From Clostridia bacterium (GTDB lineage Bacteria; Bacillota; Clostridia; Oscillospirales; Acutalibacteraceae), in assembly GCA_017503785.1 (NCBI GenBank), contig JAFVSK010000020.1, positions 1 through 64,000 on the forward strand: a stretch of DNA of 64,000 nt. The letters are read 5' to 3'. Each line of letters opens with the position of its first letter. Within the stretch, counting starts at the first letter, position 1. The translations under genes and the position numbers were made by a program. Of the stretch, positions 43,663 to 53,038 are shown in pieces. The notes below the pieces were generated by a model that was given only the letters and a program-made list of their open reading frames with translations, made no database searches and had not been told where the DNA came from.

Positions 43663-44373
43663 TTACAAGTCCCTATTTATCATTTCGTGCAGCGCCGACA
43701 GCGCTTCCGATAACGAGCCCAGTCGATCGATCAAGCCTGCGGCCACCGCCGCTTCACCGTCCAGCACCGTGCCCATATCGGTTGCCATTTCGTCGGTATT
43801 CATACACAACTTGGCAAAGGTTTCATGCGTAATGTGGGAATGATCGGTAACGAAGCGGATGATGCGCTCCTGCATTCGCCGAAAATGCAAAAACGCCTGC
43901 GGCACGCCCAACACCAATCCGTTGATGCGCACCGGATGAATGGTCATCGTGGCCGAGGGGGCAATGAACGACTGCTTGGCCGACACCGCCAGCGGCACGC
44001 CGATGGAATGTCCACCGCCCAGCACCAGCGATACCGTGGGCTTTTTCATACCTGCAATCAGCTCCGCCAAGGCCAAACCCGCTTCAATATCGCCGCCCAC
44101 TGTATTCAGCAAGATCAGAAGACCTTGAATATCGCGACTTTCTTCGATCGCCACCAGCTGCGGCAGCACATGCTCGTACTTTGTGGTTTTATTCTCACCC
44201 GACAGTGCGTAATGCCCCTCGATCTGCCCGATCACTGTCAAGCAATGGATGGTGTGCGCACCGTTGCTGGTTGTCACCGATCCGTTTTCGATCACGTCCT
44301 TCAAATCTTGCTGTAACACTTGTGAAGGACGGTTCTCCTCATTGCTGCCATTACGCTTTTTCTCGCTATTCAT
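43663..44373 (-). CDS. ClpP-like protease (TepA/YmfB type)
   Basis: 236 residues from ATG 44373 (GGAGG seven bases upstream); the longer frame to 44448 has no such support. The ClpP/crotonase fold shows [16 protein letters not shown], the serine in GGGHSIGVP and the histidine in MTIHPV. YmfB/TepA proteins are usually encoded next to ftsK/spoIIIE, as here, 25 bases apart. Substrate not known. Confidence 0.9.
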   Translation of the reverse strand: MNSEKKRNGSNEENRPSQVLQQDLKDVIENGSVTTSNGAHTIHCLTVIGQIEGHYALSGENKTTKYEHVLPQLVAIEESRDIQGLLILLNTVGGDIEAGLALAELIAGMKKPTVSLVLGGGHSIGVPLAVSAKQSFIAPSATMTIHPVRINGLVLGVPQAFLHFRRMQERIIRFVTDHSHITHETFAKLCMNTDEMATDMGTVLDGEAAVAAGLIDRLGSLSEALSALHEMINRDL

Positions 44374-44419
44374 TGTATCGCCTCCGGCACTATTGTTGCC
44401 GAAACGCAAGTACATATTC

Positions 44420-44448
44420 AGTATAGCATTTGTCGCCGAAAAACGCAA
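44420..44448 (-). promoter_or_regulatory. Promoter of the clpP-like/ftsK operon
   Basis: Minus strand TTGCGT (44448-44443), 17 bp, TATACT (44425-44420). Confidence 0.6.
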
Positions 44449-44453
44449 GGCCT

Positions 44454-45224
44454 TTAACCGATGCTCAGCCTCTCGATCGCCTCGGTTTTTCCGCTGGCGG
44501 GATTCACGGTAAGCAACACGGCATCCATGCGGCAGTCGCCTTCGGCAACCGCAAAACGCACCGGCAGCTTGCCGCGCATTTTCTCGATTGCCAGTTCCGG
44601 ACGGATCCCCAGCACCGATTGGATCGGCCCTGTCATGCCGATATCGGAAATAAAGCCGGTACCGTTCGGCAGAATTTGCTCATCCGCTGTCTGCACGTGC
44701 GTGTGTGTGCCCAACAGCGCCGTTATGCGACCGTCTGCGTAATACGCCAGCGCCTTTTTTTCGGCCGTGGCCTCGGCATGAAAATCCACAATACGCACCT
44801 TGGGAAGCTCGGGGTCTGCCAAAATGGCATCCAGCGTTTCAAACGGACACGCCAAGCTGTCCATATACACCTGCCCCATCACGTTGATCACCGCCACTTG
44901 ATAGCGGCCCTTATCCACCACAAACACGCCGCAGCCGGGCGCTGTGGACGGATAGTTGGCAGGGCGCAGTATCCCATCGCGGCGGTCGAGCACCTCATAG
45001 ATCTCACGCCGATGGAACACGTGATTTCCGGTGGTGATAACGTCGGCGCCGAAGCGAAACAGCGCTTCCGCCGAAGACGGAAGAATACCGTTGCCATCGG
45101 CGGAATTTTCACCGTTTACCACACAGATATCCACACCGTATTGGCGCTTGACTGCGGGCAATACCCGCTCCAACTGGCGGCAGCCGGCCGAACCAACCAC
45201 GTCGCCTACACATAGAATTTTCAT
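44454..45224 (-). CDS. ymdB: YmdB-family metallophosphoesterase
   Basis: 256 residues. [13 protein letters not shown] at the start, [21 protein letters not shown] and [14 protein letters not shown] carry the metal ligands of the TIGR00282/YmdB family. In Bacillus this cyclic-nucleotide phosphodiesterase affects biofilm and motility and is encoded just downstream of rny, the same order as here. AAAGGAAC precedes ATG 45224. Confidence 0.93.
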   Translation of the reverse strand: MKILCVGDVVGSAGCRQLERVLPAVKRQYGVDICVVNGENSADGNGILPSSAEALFRFGADVITTGNHVFHRREIYEVLDRRDGILRPANYPSTAPGCGVFVVDKGRYQVAVINVMGQVYMDSLACPFETLDAILADPELPKVRIVDFHAEATAEKKALAYYADGRITALLGTHTHVQTADEQILPNGTGFISDIGMTGPIQSVLGIRPELAIEKMRGKLPVRFAVAEGDCRMDAVLLTVNPASGKTEAIERLSIG

Positions 45225-45290
45225 ACTTTGTTCCTTTCGGTATCTAGCGCAAACGGTGCCCCTTGCGGGACACCGTTATTGTTTGGTATA

Positions 45291-46850
45291 TTACTTCGCG
45301 TAATCCACCGCGCGGTTCTCACGAATGAGATTCACCTTGATCTGACCCGGATAATCGAGATTGTCCTCGATCTTCTTGGCGATATCACGGGCGAGCAGTG
45401 CCATCTTGTCGTCGCTCACGACCTCGGGACGCACAATAATGCGGATCTCGCGGCCGGCCTGAATGGCGAAGGAACGCTCAACACCTTCAAACTCGTTGGC
45501 AACCTCTTCCAGCTTTTCGAGGCGCTTAATGTAGTTTTCCAAGTTCTCGCGGCGAGCACCCGGACGCGCCGCCGAAATGGCATCGGCCGCCTGCACCAAG
45601 CACGCCACAATGGTGGTAGCCTCCACGTCGCCGTGGTGGGCGTGAATGGCGTGGACAACGGCTTCGCTTTCCTTGTACTTGCGGGCAATATCCACACCGA
45701 TCTCAATGTGCGAGCCTTCGATCTCGTGGTCGACAGCCTTGCCGATATCGTGCAGCAAGCCGGCACGGCGAGCAACCTCGGGGTCAATGCCCAGCTCGCT
45801 GGCCATAATGCCCGACAGGAACGCAACCTCCATGGAATGGTTCAGCACGTTCTGACCGTAGCTGGTGCGATAACGCAACCGACCGAGCAGGCGCACGATC
45901 TCGGGATGAATACCGCGAAGACCGGTTTCCAAAATAGCGCGTTCGCCCTCGGACTTGATGGTAGCCTCCACCTCGCGGCGGGATTTTTCCACCATTTCCT
46001 CAATGCGGGCCGGATGAATACGCCCATCGGAAATCAAACGCTCCAATGCCTGGCGAGCGATCTCACGGCGAACCGGATCGAAGCCGGACAGCGTGATCGC
46101 TTCGGGCGTGTCGTCAATAATGAGATCCACGCCGGTAAGCGTTTCGATCATGCGAATATTGCGACCCTCACGGCCGATGATGCGGCCCTTCATTTCGTCG
46201 TTCGGCAGCGGCACCACCGACACCGTGGTTTCCGACACTTGATCGGCCGCCACGCGTTGAATGGCGTGAGAGATCAAATCGCGCGCACGCTGATCGGCTT
46301 CTTCTTTGAGCTGCGTTTCATACTCGTTGATCTTGAGTGCCTTTTCGTGTGTCAATTCCTCGGACAGGCTCTTGAGCAAATAATCCTTGGCCTGCTCCAC
46401 CGTGAAGCCGGAAATGCGCTCCAGCATTTCAAACTGGCCACGCTTGATATCCTCAACGTCCTGCAAGCGGGAATCAATTTCCTTTTGCTTCTTGGCAATA
46501 GCTTCTTCCTTAGCCTCGTAATTTTCAATTTTGCGGTCTAAGGATTCTTCTTTTTGCTGAATACGACGTTCTTGACGAGTAACCTCGTTACGGCGCTCCT
46601 TCAGCTCACGCTCGGACTCATTGCGCAAGCGATGGATCTCGTCTTTCGCTTCCAACAACGTTTCCTTTTTCTTGGATTCGGCAGCGCTTTTGGCTTCTTT
46701 CAAAATGCGCTCTGCTTCGGCCTCAGCAGAACCGATGGCCGATTCGGCAGTCTTTTTCCGATGCGACACACCGGAACGGAAAGCCACGACACCGGCCGCA
46801 ACGCCGCCTACCAGCAGGCTGCCTACGCCGGTTAAAATGTACTCCAGCAC
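45291..46850 (-). CDS. rny: Ribonuclease Y
   Basis: 519 residues. A short N-terminal membrane anchor (~3-25) is followed by a long coiled coil (~30-200, rich in E, K, R, A), a KH domain with [15 protein letters not shown] (~220) and an HD domain with [12 protein letters not shown] (~370). It starts mRNA decay at the membrane. GGAGGTG lies upstream of ATG 46850. A strong promoter about 220 bases upstream and a structured leader precede it. Confidence 0.96.
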   Translation of the reverse strand: MLEYILTGVGSLLVGGVAAGVVAFRSGVSHRKKTAESAIGSAEAEAERILKEAKSAAESKKKETLLEAKDEIHRLRNESERELKERRNEVTRQERRIQQKEESLDRKIENYEAKEEAIAKKQKEIDSRLQDVEDIKRGQFEMLERISGFTVEQAKDYLLKSLSEELTHEKALKINEYETQLKEEADQRARDLISHAIQRVAADQVSETTVSVVPLPNDEMKGRIIGREGRNIRMIETLTGVDLIIDDTPEAITLSGFDPVRREIARQALERLISDGRIHPARIEEMVEKSRREVEATIKSEGERAILETGLRGIHPEIVRLLGRLRYRTSYGQNVLNHSMEVAFLSGIMASELGIDPEVARRAGLLHDIGKAVDHEIEGSHIEIGVDIARKYKESEAVVHAIHAHHGDVEATTIVACLVQAADAISAARPGARRENLENYIKRLEKLEEVANEFEGVERSFAIQAGREIRIIVRPEVVSDDKMALLARDIAKKIEDNLDYPGQIKVNLIRENRAVDYAK

Positions 46851-46909
46851 GGGTTGAACACCTCCTATGTTCTGTCACTACTCACTGATGCTTACAAAAA
46901 GTGTATGAA

Positions 46910-47006
46910 GGCAGTTCACACCCGTTGACCCATAACGAAATTCTGTTATTGTATCATAGAAAACACCGACTGAAACGGTGATCTGCAATAAACGGTTCGA
47001 ACTGCC
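46910..47006 (-). ncRNA. Structured RNA in the rny leader (three-way-junction fold)
   Basis: Outer stem GGCAGTTC (46910-46917) / GAACTGCC (46999-47006), extended by a partial pairing of 46920-46926 with 46991-46997, closes over two hairpins: CATAAC/GTTATT near 46931-46950 and CACCG/CGGTG (46964-46968/46976-46980). A further hairpin AGTCGG/CCGACT (47048-47069) lies at the predicted 5' end. It matches no RNA family I can name; it could be an autoregulatory leader of rny or a separate small RNA. Confidence 0.45.
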
Positions 47007-47075
47007 ACCCGCTCAAAACAATGCTTGGGCGAGAAAAGCTTTCACACAGTCGGACACTACTACCCGACTATAAAA

Positions 47076-47104
47076 AGTATACCTCTTTTTGCGGCATCTG
47101 TCAA
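47076..47104 (-). promoter_or_regulatory. Consensus promoter reading toward rny
   Basis: Minus strand TTGACA (47104-47099), 17 bp, TATACT (47081-47076). Start is predicted near 47069, giving a leader of about 220 bases. The 317-base gap between rny and the next gene holds only this promoter, the structured leader and a terminator. Confidence 0.8.
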
Positions 47105-47128
47105 GAGATATTCATCGTTTTATACAAC

Positions 47129-47160
47129 AACACCGATGCCGTGATCACAGCATCGGTGTT
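47129..47160. terminator. Terminator after the peptide-binding protein gene
   Basis: AACACCGATGC (47129-47139) / GCATCGGTGTT (47150-47160); the T-run on the minus strand is broken (GTTGTATAAAA). Confidence 0.65.
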
Positions 47161-47167
47161 GTCTTTA

Positions 47168-49222
47168 TTATGCTAACATACGCAGTTTTTCAATATCACG
47201 AAGCCACCCATAGTGATTCGTAATATCTCGTGCTATGGTTTCTGCATCTACCGATGCCACACGGTACACCAGCGTTGTATTTCGCTGATATAACGGCACC
47301 TGCAGCGCGCAGTCATTCCACGATTGCTCAGCGCACCAGATTCCTACCATTCCGTTATCAATACCGTTATACAGCGTATCATCAAATATCAAGTCACGCA
47401 GACTGAGCGAGATTCCCACCTGTTCTAAAAGCTTCGCCGCCTCAGCCATCATTGAATACGCCGGACTGTAGCCGATAGCATTTCCCGTAAACCACACCCT
47501 ATACGACAACTGCGCACCGGCAGGAGCGGAAACCGCTTTACCGTCTTTAAAGGTATATCCTGCGGCCGACAAATACTCCCGCACCGCCCGAAGCACGGCG
47601 TCGGCATTCGGTGCAACCGTTTCTCCGCGAATATCTGTCATCGGCGCTTTGATCGTTGTTATGGGGTTTTTACCGTAATACTTTGGAACTGCGGTTTGCC
47701 CGCAAAAAAGAAACACGGTAGAAAACGCCGTCCGCAGATAAACGGACTCCTTTGAAGAAGCATCCTCACCCACTCTCAACCACCGGGTTTCCATACCAAC
47801 GTACCCATCAGCCTTTCTTTGGGTAGGATATACCGTAAGCACATCGCCGTTAAGCACTCCGCCGTTCACCTTTTCAATAGCCGAGGAAGCAGCTGCATTT
47901 AAATCTACTTGCGCAATATCAATCGCATCATCGTGCAGATGCGTTACCATCTGTGACTCACGGATCTTTTTAAAGATCACCCCCGGAATCAGCGGTTTCC
48001 CCCGATAATACTGCGCGTTGGCATCAAAGCAAACGGCGTTTCCGTCATAGCTTCGGAACGTGTACGGTCCGGCTCCCAACGGCTTATCATTCTTTTCCCG
48101 AATTACCGTAAGATCACCCTTGGGGAAACCCCGCTCATCATGCTGCTCATGCGAATCGGACAATGTATCACCCGGCTCAACGACGGTCTGCCCGCCCGCG
48201 TCTTTCTTTTCATCAATCTCCGCAGTATAGTAGTGCTTGGGAGCAATGTCGATACAAAAGCAGCGAAGCGCCTGTGTATCCTCATTTTCCAAAGTAACGC
48301 GCAACGAACGTTCGCCTGTTTTCACAATCCCCGCGATCGTTTCCGCCATTTCGCCAACAACAACACCCGTCAGCAATTCGGGTTCCAACCCCGAGAGCAG
48401 CAACGGCTCAAACGCCAAGCTTCTCTGTTCCAAATTGATCGCCGCCGTATCGTATCCCCGACGGTCAACGATCGCATTGAACAAGTCTACCTCGGTGGCC
48501 GTTTCCGGCAACCCCTCATAACCAATCAGCGCCGCTGCCGTACATACGTCTTCTGCCAGTTCCTCGGCAACGTACCAATCCACAATATCCTTGGCAAAGG
48601 CCTCACCGGCTTTGTTAAAGGTCGTCCAAAACGACAGAGCCTCCTCAGCCGTGTAAAAGCCCTCCGCCGAACCGTTTGCGGCGTTTTTTGGCGTGTCCTG
48701 CAAGATCAATTTCCACTTGGCCATCATACCCGCACGGTACTCGCGTAAGCCAACAATGGGCAACGAAGCAAAATCAATAGGACCATCGTACATAGGATCA
48801 CACAGCACGTACATGGTAAAGATCACGTCATCGGCAGTGAGCGGTGTACCATCGGAGAATTGCAGATCCTCCCGCAAGGTGAATTCGTAGCTCACCGTAC
48901 CATCCTCGCCGGCAATGATCATCACATCGGCCGGCCCGTTGTAGGTATACTCCGTATCATTGTACACCACCGTTTCACCGGCGATCCCGTTGCAGATCAC
49001 ATTCCCTGCACGATCGGTAGACAACAGCGGCAGCTGTGTCATTGCCACCACGTCGCAATCCGCATCAAGCTTGGCATAAAAAGGCGAAAACACACCGCTA
49101 AACGCCGTGTAGCCCACCGACAGCATCGAAGCACCTGACGGCTCCCTCTGCATGCAACCGCTGCAGGTACACAGACATAGCGCAATCACCGTCAGCCAAG
49201 CGATTATCCGCCCTGCACCTTT
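47168..49222 (-). CDS. Extracellular solute-binding lipoprotein, oligopeptide (SBP_bac_5) family
   Basis: About 684 residues from ATG 49222, chosen because AGGAGG is six bases upstream. A lipoprotein signal ends at CSGC (~residue 23). The family 5 pattern is visible: EFTLREDLQFSDGTPLTADDVIF (~130), GAGPYTFRSYDG, and a C-terminal lobe with VSLSLRDLIFDDTLYN. No permease or ATPase genes are beside it, so it either serves a transporter encoded elsewhere or is a sensor. It lies 13 bases after the M3 peptidase gene and is probably co-transcribed. Confidence 0.85.
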   Translation of the reverse strand, partial: KGAGRIIAWLTVIALCLCTCSGCMQREPSGASMLSVGYTAFSGVFSPFYAKLDADCDVVAMTQLPLLSTDRAGNVICNGIAGETVVYNDTEYTYNGPADVMIIAGEDGTVSYEFTLREDLQFSDGTPLTADDVIFTMYVLCDPMYDGPIDFASLPIVGLREYRAGMMAKWKLILQDTPKNAANGSAEGFYTAEEALSFWTTFNKAGEAFAKDIVDWYVAEELAEDVCTAAALIGYEGLPETATEVDLFNAIVDRRGYDTAAINLEQRSLAFEPLLLSGLEPELLTGVVVGEMAETIAGIVKTGERSLRVTLENEDTQALRCFCIDIAPKHYYTAEIDEKKDAGGQTVVEPGDTLSDSHEQHDERGFPKGDLTVIREKNDKPLGAGPYTFRSYDGNAVCFDANAQYYRGKPLIPGVIFKKIRESQMVTHLHDDAIDIAQVDLNAAASSAIEKVNGGVLNGDVLTVYPTQRKADGYVGMETRWLRVGEDASSKESVYLRTAFSTVFLFCGQTAVPKYYGKNPITTIKAPMTDIRGETVAPNADAVLRAVREYLSAAGYTFKDGKAVSAPAGAQLSYRVWFTGNAIGYSPAYSMMAEAAKLLEQVGISLSLRDLIFDDTLYNGIDNGMVGIWCAEQSWNDCALQVPLYQRNTTLVYRVASVDAETIARDITNHYGWLRDIEKLRMLA

Positions 49223-49235
49223 CATACACATCCTC

Positions 49236-50939
49236 CTACTTGATCTCCTCAAGATCAACGCTCTCCAACCACTGACTTGCCGCCTCACAAACCTTGCGCA
49301 AGCACGTTTCTTCAAACGGCGTATCCAACCCGGCCTCAGCCAGCAATTCAGTAAACAGCTTGCTGCCGCCCATCTTGGTATAGGTCATATAGCACGCCCA
49401 CGCGGCATCAAAGTCTTTCAGCATTCTCTCCCAAAATTGCAGCGATACGGTTTGTGCCAAGCAATAATCAATATAATAGAACGGCAACGAATAAATGTGA
49501 TGCTGCCGCTGCCAATGCTCGCCCTCGCCGTAAAAAGGAATCTCGCCGTCCAGCTTCATCCACGGTGTATACACACCCATCAGCTCTTTCCAAACGGCGT
49601 GGCGCTCTGCAGGTGTCAGCTGCGGCTGCTCGTATACGATATGCTGGAAGTGATCCACCATCGTGCCGTAAGGGATAAAGGTTAATGCACCGGCCAAATG
49701 ACTGTATTTGAATTTCAGGGTGTCCTTGCCAAAGAAGCCTTCGGCCCACGGCCATGCAAAGAACTCCATCGACATCGAATGCACCTCGCAGCCCTCCATA
49801 CCGGGCCACGCGGTTTCTGACGGCACGCGATCACGATTCAGCCAATAGGCAAACGCATGCCCCGCCTCGTGAGTAACCACCTCAACGTCGCCCTGCGTAC
49901 CGTTGAAGTTCGCAAAAATAAACGGAACCTGATACGCCGCCAGCTCGGTGCAATACCCGCCGCCTGACTTGCCCTCGGTGGAGAGCACATCCATCAGTTC
50001 GTTTTCTAAAAGCGTGTTAAAGAACTCGCCCGTTTCGGGAGACAGCTCTTCATAAAACCGCTTACCGTGCGCCAAAATATCCTCAGCCGTTCCGCACGGC
50101 TCGGGGTTGCCCGAACGGAACCGCAACGCCCCGTCGGCAAAATCCAGCGGAAATGCCTTACCCAACCGCTTTGCCTGCGCTTTGTAAAATTCTGTTGCAA
50201 CCGGCACCACGTATTTCACTACTGCCGCCCGAAACGCTTCAATATCGGCTTTGGTGTAGCAATTGCGGGCCATACGATAATAGCCAAGCTCGGTATATCC
50301 GCCGTAGCCAAGCTTTTTCCCCATCGCATCGCGCAACTTTACCAAGCGATCGTACAGATCATCCAGTTCTGCCTGATGCTCCTTGTACCATTGTCCCTCT
50401 GCCTTCCACGCCGCCAAGCGACGCGCATCGTCGGCATCTCGCTTAAAGGGAGTCATTTGCGAAATGGTATAGGTGTTCCCCTCAAACGGAATTTGCGCCG
50501 AAGCCAACAGCTTTTCATAAGCCTGTGTTAAATCGTTCTCCTGCTGCAGTTCGGCGATAATATCGGGAGAAAAGGTTTTTAAGGCGATCTCCGCATTCGT
50601 AAAATAGACCTTTCCGTATTCCTCGGCAAACTGCTCACGGAACGGGCACGCCAGCATTGCCGCCGTCCAAGCCTGCTCATACTCCTGCAACTCGGGAGAA
50701 ACTGCGTTCCAGAATTTCATCTCCTCATCATAAAAAGCATCGCGCGTATCAATGGAATGACGAATACTCACCAGCGTTTGCGCCGTGGTAAGTGCATTGC
50801 ACACCTGCTCACGCTCCAAAAACACCGCTTTCGCCTGCGCATAATCGGCAGCCGCCCGCAACCGTTCGGTAAGCGACGTCAGCTGTTCTTTCAGTTCCTC
50901 CACCTGCGGCCGCTGATACGGTATCTCCGAAAACTTCAT
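49236..50939 (-). CDS. M3-family oligoendopeptidase (PepF type)
   Basis: 567 residues from ATG 50939 (GGAGG eight bases upstream). Zinc site THEAGHAFAYWL (~355) with a downstream glutamate in EVHSMSMEFFAWPW. It should degrade short peptides in the cytoplasm. Pairing with a peptide-binding lipoprotein gene suggests uptake and breakdown of oligopeptides. Confidence 0.92.
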   Translation of the reverse strand: MKFSEIPYQRPQVEELKEQLTSLTERLRAAADYAQAKAVFLEREQVCNALTTAQTLVSIRHSIDTRDAFYDEEMKFWNAVSPELQEYEQAWTAAMLACPFREQFAEEYGKVYFTNAEIALKTFSPDIIAELQQENDLTQAYEKLLASAQIPFEGNTYTISQMTPFKRDADDARRLAAWKAEGQWYKEHQAELDDLYDRLVKLRDAMGKKLGYGGYTELGYYRMARNCYTKADIEAFRAAVVKYVVPVATEFYKAQAKRLGKAFPLDFADGALRFRSGNPEPCGTAEDILAHGKRFYEELSPETGEFFNTLLENELMDVLSTEGKSGGGYCTELAAYQVPFIFANFNGTQGDVEVVTHEAGHAFAYWLNRDRVPSETAWPGMEGCEVHSMSMEFFAWPWAEGFFGKDTLKFKYSHLAGALTFIPYGTMVDHFQHIVYEQPQLTPAERHAVWKELMGVYTPWMKLDGEIPFYGEGEHWQRQHHIYSLPFYYIDYCLAQTVSLQFWERMLKDFDAAWACYMTYTKMGGSKLFTELLAEAGLDTPFEETCLRKVCEAASQWLESVDLEEIK

Positions 50940-50969
50940 AGCGTTTGCCTCCTTGTCTGTCATACGTTT

Positions 50970-50997
50970 ATTATACCACATTTTTACAACGGTACAA
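50970..50997 (-). promoter_or_regulatory. Promoter of the M3 peptidase operon
   Basis: Minus strand TTGTAC (50997-50992), 16 bp, TATAAT (50975-50970), about 30 bases before the start. Confidence 0.7.
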
Positions 50998-51009
50998 GCC
51001 CTAAACGCA

Positions 51010-51039
51010 AAGAAACCCTTGCCAAACAGCAAGGGTTTC
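51010..51039 (-). terminator. Terminator of the SPOCS/LysM gene
   Basis: GAAACCCTTGC (51012-51022) / GCAAGGGTTTC (51029-51039); on the minus strand followed by TTTGCGTTT, a weak tract. Confidence 0.65.
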
Positions 51040-51048
51040 CGTAAGACC

Positions 51049-52578
51049 TCATCGCATCGGGATCAACAGCATCGTATCGGCCTCCAGCGTTTCGCTGTGC
51101 AACTCATTTTCCGCCTTCAGCGCTTCGGGCGAAACGTGCTCGCGCCGTGCCAACTCCCACACCGATTCTCCTGCCTGCGCATAGCACACCTTCAAGCAGC
51201 AACCGCGCAGTGCGCCCTCCTCGGTATACGGTGTCGACTCCTCTGCCGCCATGCGCACAATCGCCGCATGACTTTCCTGCTGCATCCCCACGCGATGCAC
51301 CGCCAACTGTACACGCAGTTCCAAACGCGTGCAGTTTTGCGTGAATACCGTTTCCAACACCGTCACTTCGGCCGTCACGCAGGCACATTCGTCGGGAAGC
51401 GAGGTTTCGTAATCGAGCGGGCGCTCATAATACGAAAGCACCCCCTCCTTGTCGCGCGTTATCATACCCACCTGCAGCTGACCGTTAACCACGGTCTGCC
51501 CCGCAGCACCGGCACATTCCGCTGCCATCGGCTCACACCACAGGTCTACGATCTCCGCGATAGCCGTATCCGGCAGGTCTTGCGTTACCGTAACGGCAGC
51601 CATATCCGACCGCACAAACCCGACGCGGCACGGCTCCAAGCGGCAAACCTCCGTTTTTAAGGGATACGCCGTGTGATACGCATCGGTCACCACATTGCAG
51701 AATTCCGTACCGTAACAGCACAAGGAGACCGACAGCTTCACCGCCACCGACAGCAAGCGATTTTCTCCGGCAGGATCCTGCACAGGCCGCATATCGCATT
51801 GCGTAACGCGCACGCGGCAATCGCAAACCAACTCCTCCGACAACCCATCCACGTCCAAAATCTGACTGAACGGAATACGCTCCGTATGGCGATGCAGCGC
51901 GCCGCTCTGTTCGTCGACCAGGCACACCGCCTCTAACAGCACGTCGCCCTTAACAACGGCTTTACCCGGCATTTGACGGCACTCCGTAATCACCGCCGCC
52001 ACATTGCCGCGCACGAGCGCTTGTGCCGACACGTCACCCAACTCCAGCACCTCGTTGATCGACACCGTCTTTTCTCCACTTCCCATCGGCACCGAAGCGG
52101 CCACCGTGCAGGAACGCGTGTACAGGTTTTCTTCCTGCACCTCTGAAACGACCTCTACAGACACCTGACTCATAACGCATAGGCGCACGCTGAACGCGCC
52201 GTGCACGTCCACGCGCCGCGGCCCGGTAGCACGACAGTTCACGTAATTCACCCGTGCCGAGGTTTGCACCGTGTCACTGCTTTTCATGTCCTTAACCGTA
52301 AACGCTGCGGTAAACGGCTGCGCATGCTCGTAGCTGCGCACGCACCGGCGCTCCTCGTCAACGTACAACAGCTGCAAATACACCGTGCCGTCCACCATCA
52401 CGCGGTCACCGCTCACCTGATAGGTCTGCACCATCGGCTTCATACGGCATTTCAAAATCGCCGTGATATCCGGCAAATAATCCGGCAGCATAAAATCACA
52501 GTCGACCGGCCGCTCATCCAGATCGTCAAACACCGTTTCCATAGTCCCGACTCGTCCGTTGATCACCTGAAGTTCCAT
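51049..52578 (-). CDS. SPOCS-domain (DUF3794) protein with C-terminal LysM, SipL-like
   Basis: 509 residues. Tandem SPOCS/DUF3794 modules occupy ~1-440 (LPDYLPDITAILKCRMKP, then SINEVLELGD, then EIVDLWCEPM), and a LysM domain ends the protein (QAGESVWELARREHVSPEAL). This is the architecture of clostridial SipL, which works with SpoIVA to attach the spore coat to the forespore. The gene follows spoVM, which encodes the membrane-curvature anchor of SpoIVA, so context and domains agree. AAAGGAGAG precedes ATG 52578. Confidence 0.87.
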   Translation of the reverse strand: MELQVINGRVGTMETVFDDLDERPVDCDFMLPDYLPDITAILKCRMKPMVQTYQVSGDRVMVDGTVYLQLLYVDEERRCVRSYEHAQPFTAAFTVKDMKSSDTVQTSARVNYVNCRATGPRRVDVHGAFSVRLCVMSQVSVEVVSEVQEENLYTRSCTVAASVPMGSGEKTVSINEVLELGDVSAQALVRGNVAAVITECRQMPGKAVVKGDVLLEAVCLVDEQSGALHRHTERIPFSQILDVDGLSEELVCDCRVRVTQCDMRPVQDPAGENRLLSVAVKLSVSLCCYGTEFCNVVTDAYHTAYPLKTEVCRLEPCRVGFVRSDMAAVTVTQDLPDTAIAEIVDLWCEPMAAECAGAAGQTVVNGQLQVGMITRDKEGVLSYYERPLDYETSLPDECACVTAEVTVLETVFTQNCTRLELRVQLAVHRVGMQQESHAAIVRMAAEESTPYTEEGALRGCCLKVCYAQAGESVWELARREHVSPEALKAENELHSETLEADTMLLIPMR

Positions 52579-52640
52579 AGTATTCTCTCCTTTTTACGGC
52601 TTTATCTATGAAACTATATGCACCGCCTTCTTCGAATATG

Positions 52641-52675
52641 ACAAGGCGGCAGAAGCGTAGCTTCTGCCGCCTTGT
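52641..52675 (-). terminator. 16-bp perfect stem-loop directly after spoVM
   Basis: ACAAGGCGGCAGAAGC (52641-52656) / GCTTCTGCCGCCTTGT (52660-52675), three-base loop. No T-run follows, so it may slow but not fully stop transcription into the SPOCS gene. Confidence 0.5.
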
Positions 52676-52676
52676 A

Positions 52677-52760
52677 TCAGTCATCGTTTTTCTTGATGCG
52701 GAACAACCGCCGTAGGATACCTCCAAAGAACTTAGGACTTTTTACCACAACGATCTGCAT
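52677..52760 (-). CDS. spoVM: Stage V sporulation protein M (SpoVM)
   Basis: 27 residues, ATG 52760 to TGA 52677, with AGGAGG nine bases upstream. It begins MQIVVVKSPKFFGGILRRLF, matching the SpoVM pattern of a short amphipathic helix with proline near residue 9 followed by a K/F/G core and a basic end. SpoVM senses positive membrane curvature on the forespore and anchors SpoIVA. In Bacillus spoVM also lies downstream of prpC-prkC-rsgA, as here. Confidence 0.9.
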   Translation of the reverse strand: MQIVVVKSPKFFGGILRRLFRIKKNDD

Positions 52761-52784
52761 AGAAAGCGCCTCCTATGTAAATGT

Positions 52785-52931
52785 TCAGCATCTCCACAAG
52801 GAGATACCGGTGAGCACCAACGCGGCAGCCGCCAGAATTAAAATAAACCGTGTGGGAAACAACAGCGCCACCAACAATCCGGCGCCAAACGCCGCGTAAT
52901 ATCCACCCTTGCAGCATTTTCTTTGTTTCAC
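52785..52931 (-). CDS. 48-residue membrane microprotein upstream of spoVM
   Basis: GTG 52931 to TGA 52785, AAAGGA eight bases upstream; an in-frame ATG three codons earlier touches that site. A basic, double-cysteine start (KQRKCCKGGYY) is followed by two hydrophobic stretches (AAFGAGLLVALLF and FILILAAAALVLTGI) and ends WRC. It lies 24 bases before spoVM and probably shares its transcript, so a sporulation role is possible. Confidence 0.65.
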   Translation of the reverse strand: MKQRKCCKGGYYAAFGAGLLVALLFPTRFILILAAAALVLTGISLWRC

Positions 52932-53000
52932 GAGCCTCATCCTTTCTGTCGCTTACCGCCTCTGTACTACCATCCTATTCAACGCACGGCAAAAGGTGCA

Positions 53001-53033
53001 AAAAAAAGCAGCAGAGTTTTTCTGCTGCTTTTA
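53001..53033. terminator. Terminator of the rlmN-prpC-prkC-rsgA transcript
   Basis: AAAAGCAGCAGA (53004-53015) / TCTGCTGCTTTT (53021-53032); on the minus strand followed by TTTT. It separates the housekeeping block from the spoVM group. Confidence 0.85.
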
Positions 53034-53038
53034 TCTCG

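Noticed and set aside
45228..46541. 437-codon plus-strand frame opposite rny
   Set aside because: Shadow of the coiled-coil and HD region of RNase Y.
46980..47030. GGGTGGCA on the minus strand resembling part of a T-box motif
   Set aside because: The rest of the T-box (TGGNACCGCG) and a terminator/antiterminator pair are absent, and rny is not a T-box target.
52526..52726. 66-codon minus-strand frame overlapping spoVM and the SPOCS gene start
   Set aside because: Wrong frame relative to spoVM; lacks a ribosome binding site and runs through the 16-bp hairpin.
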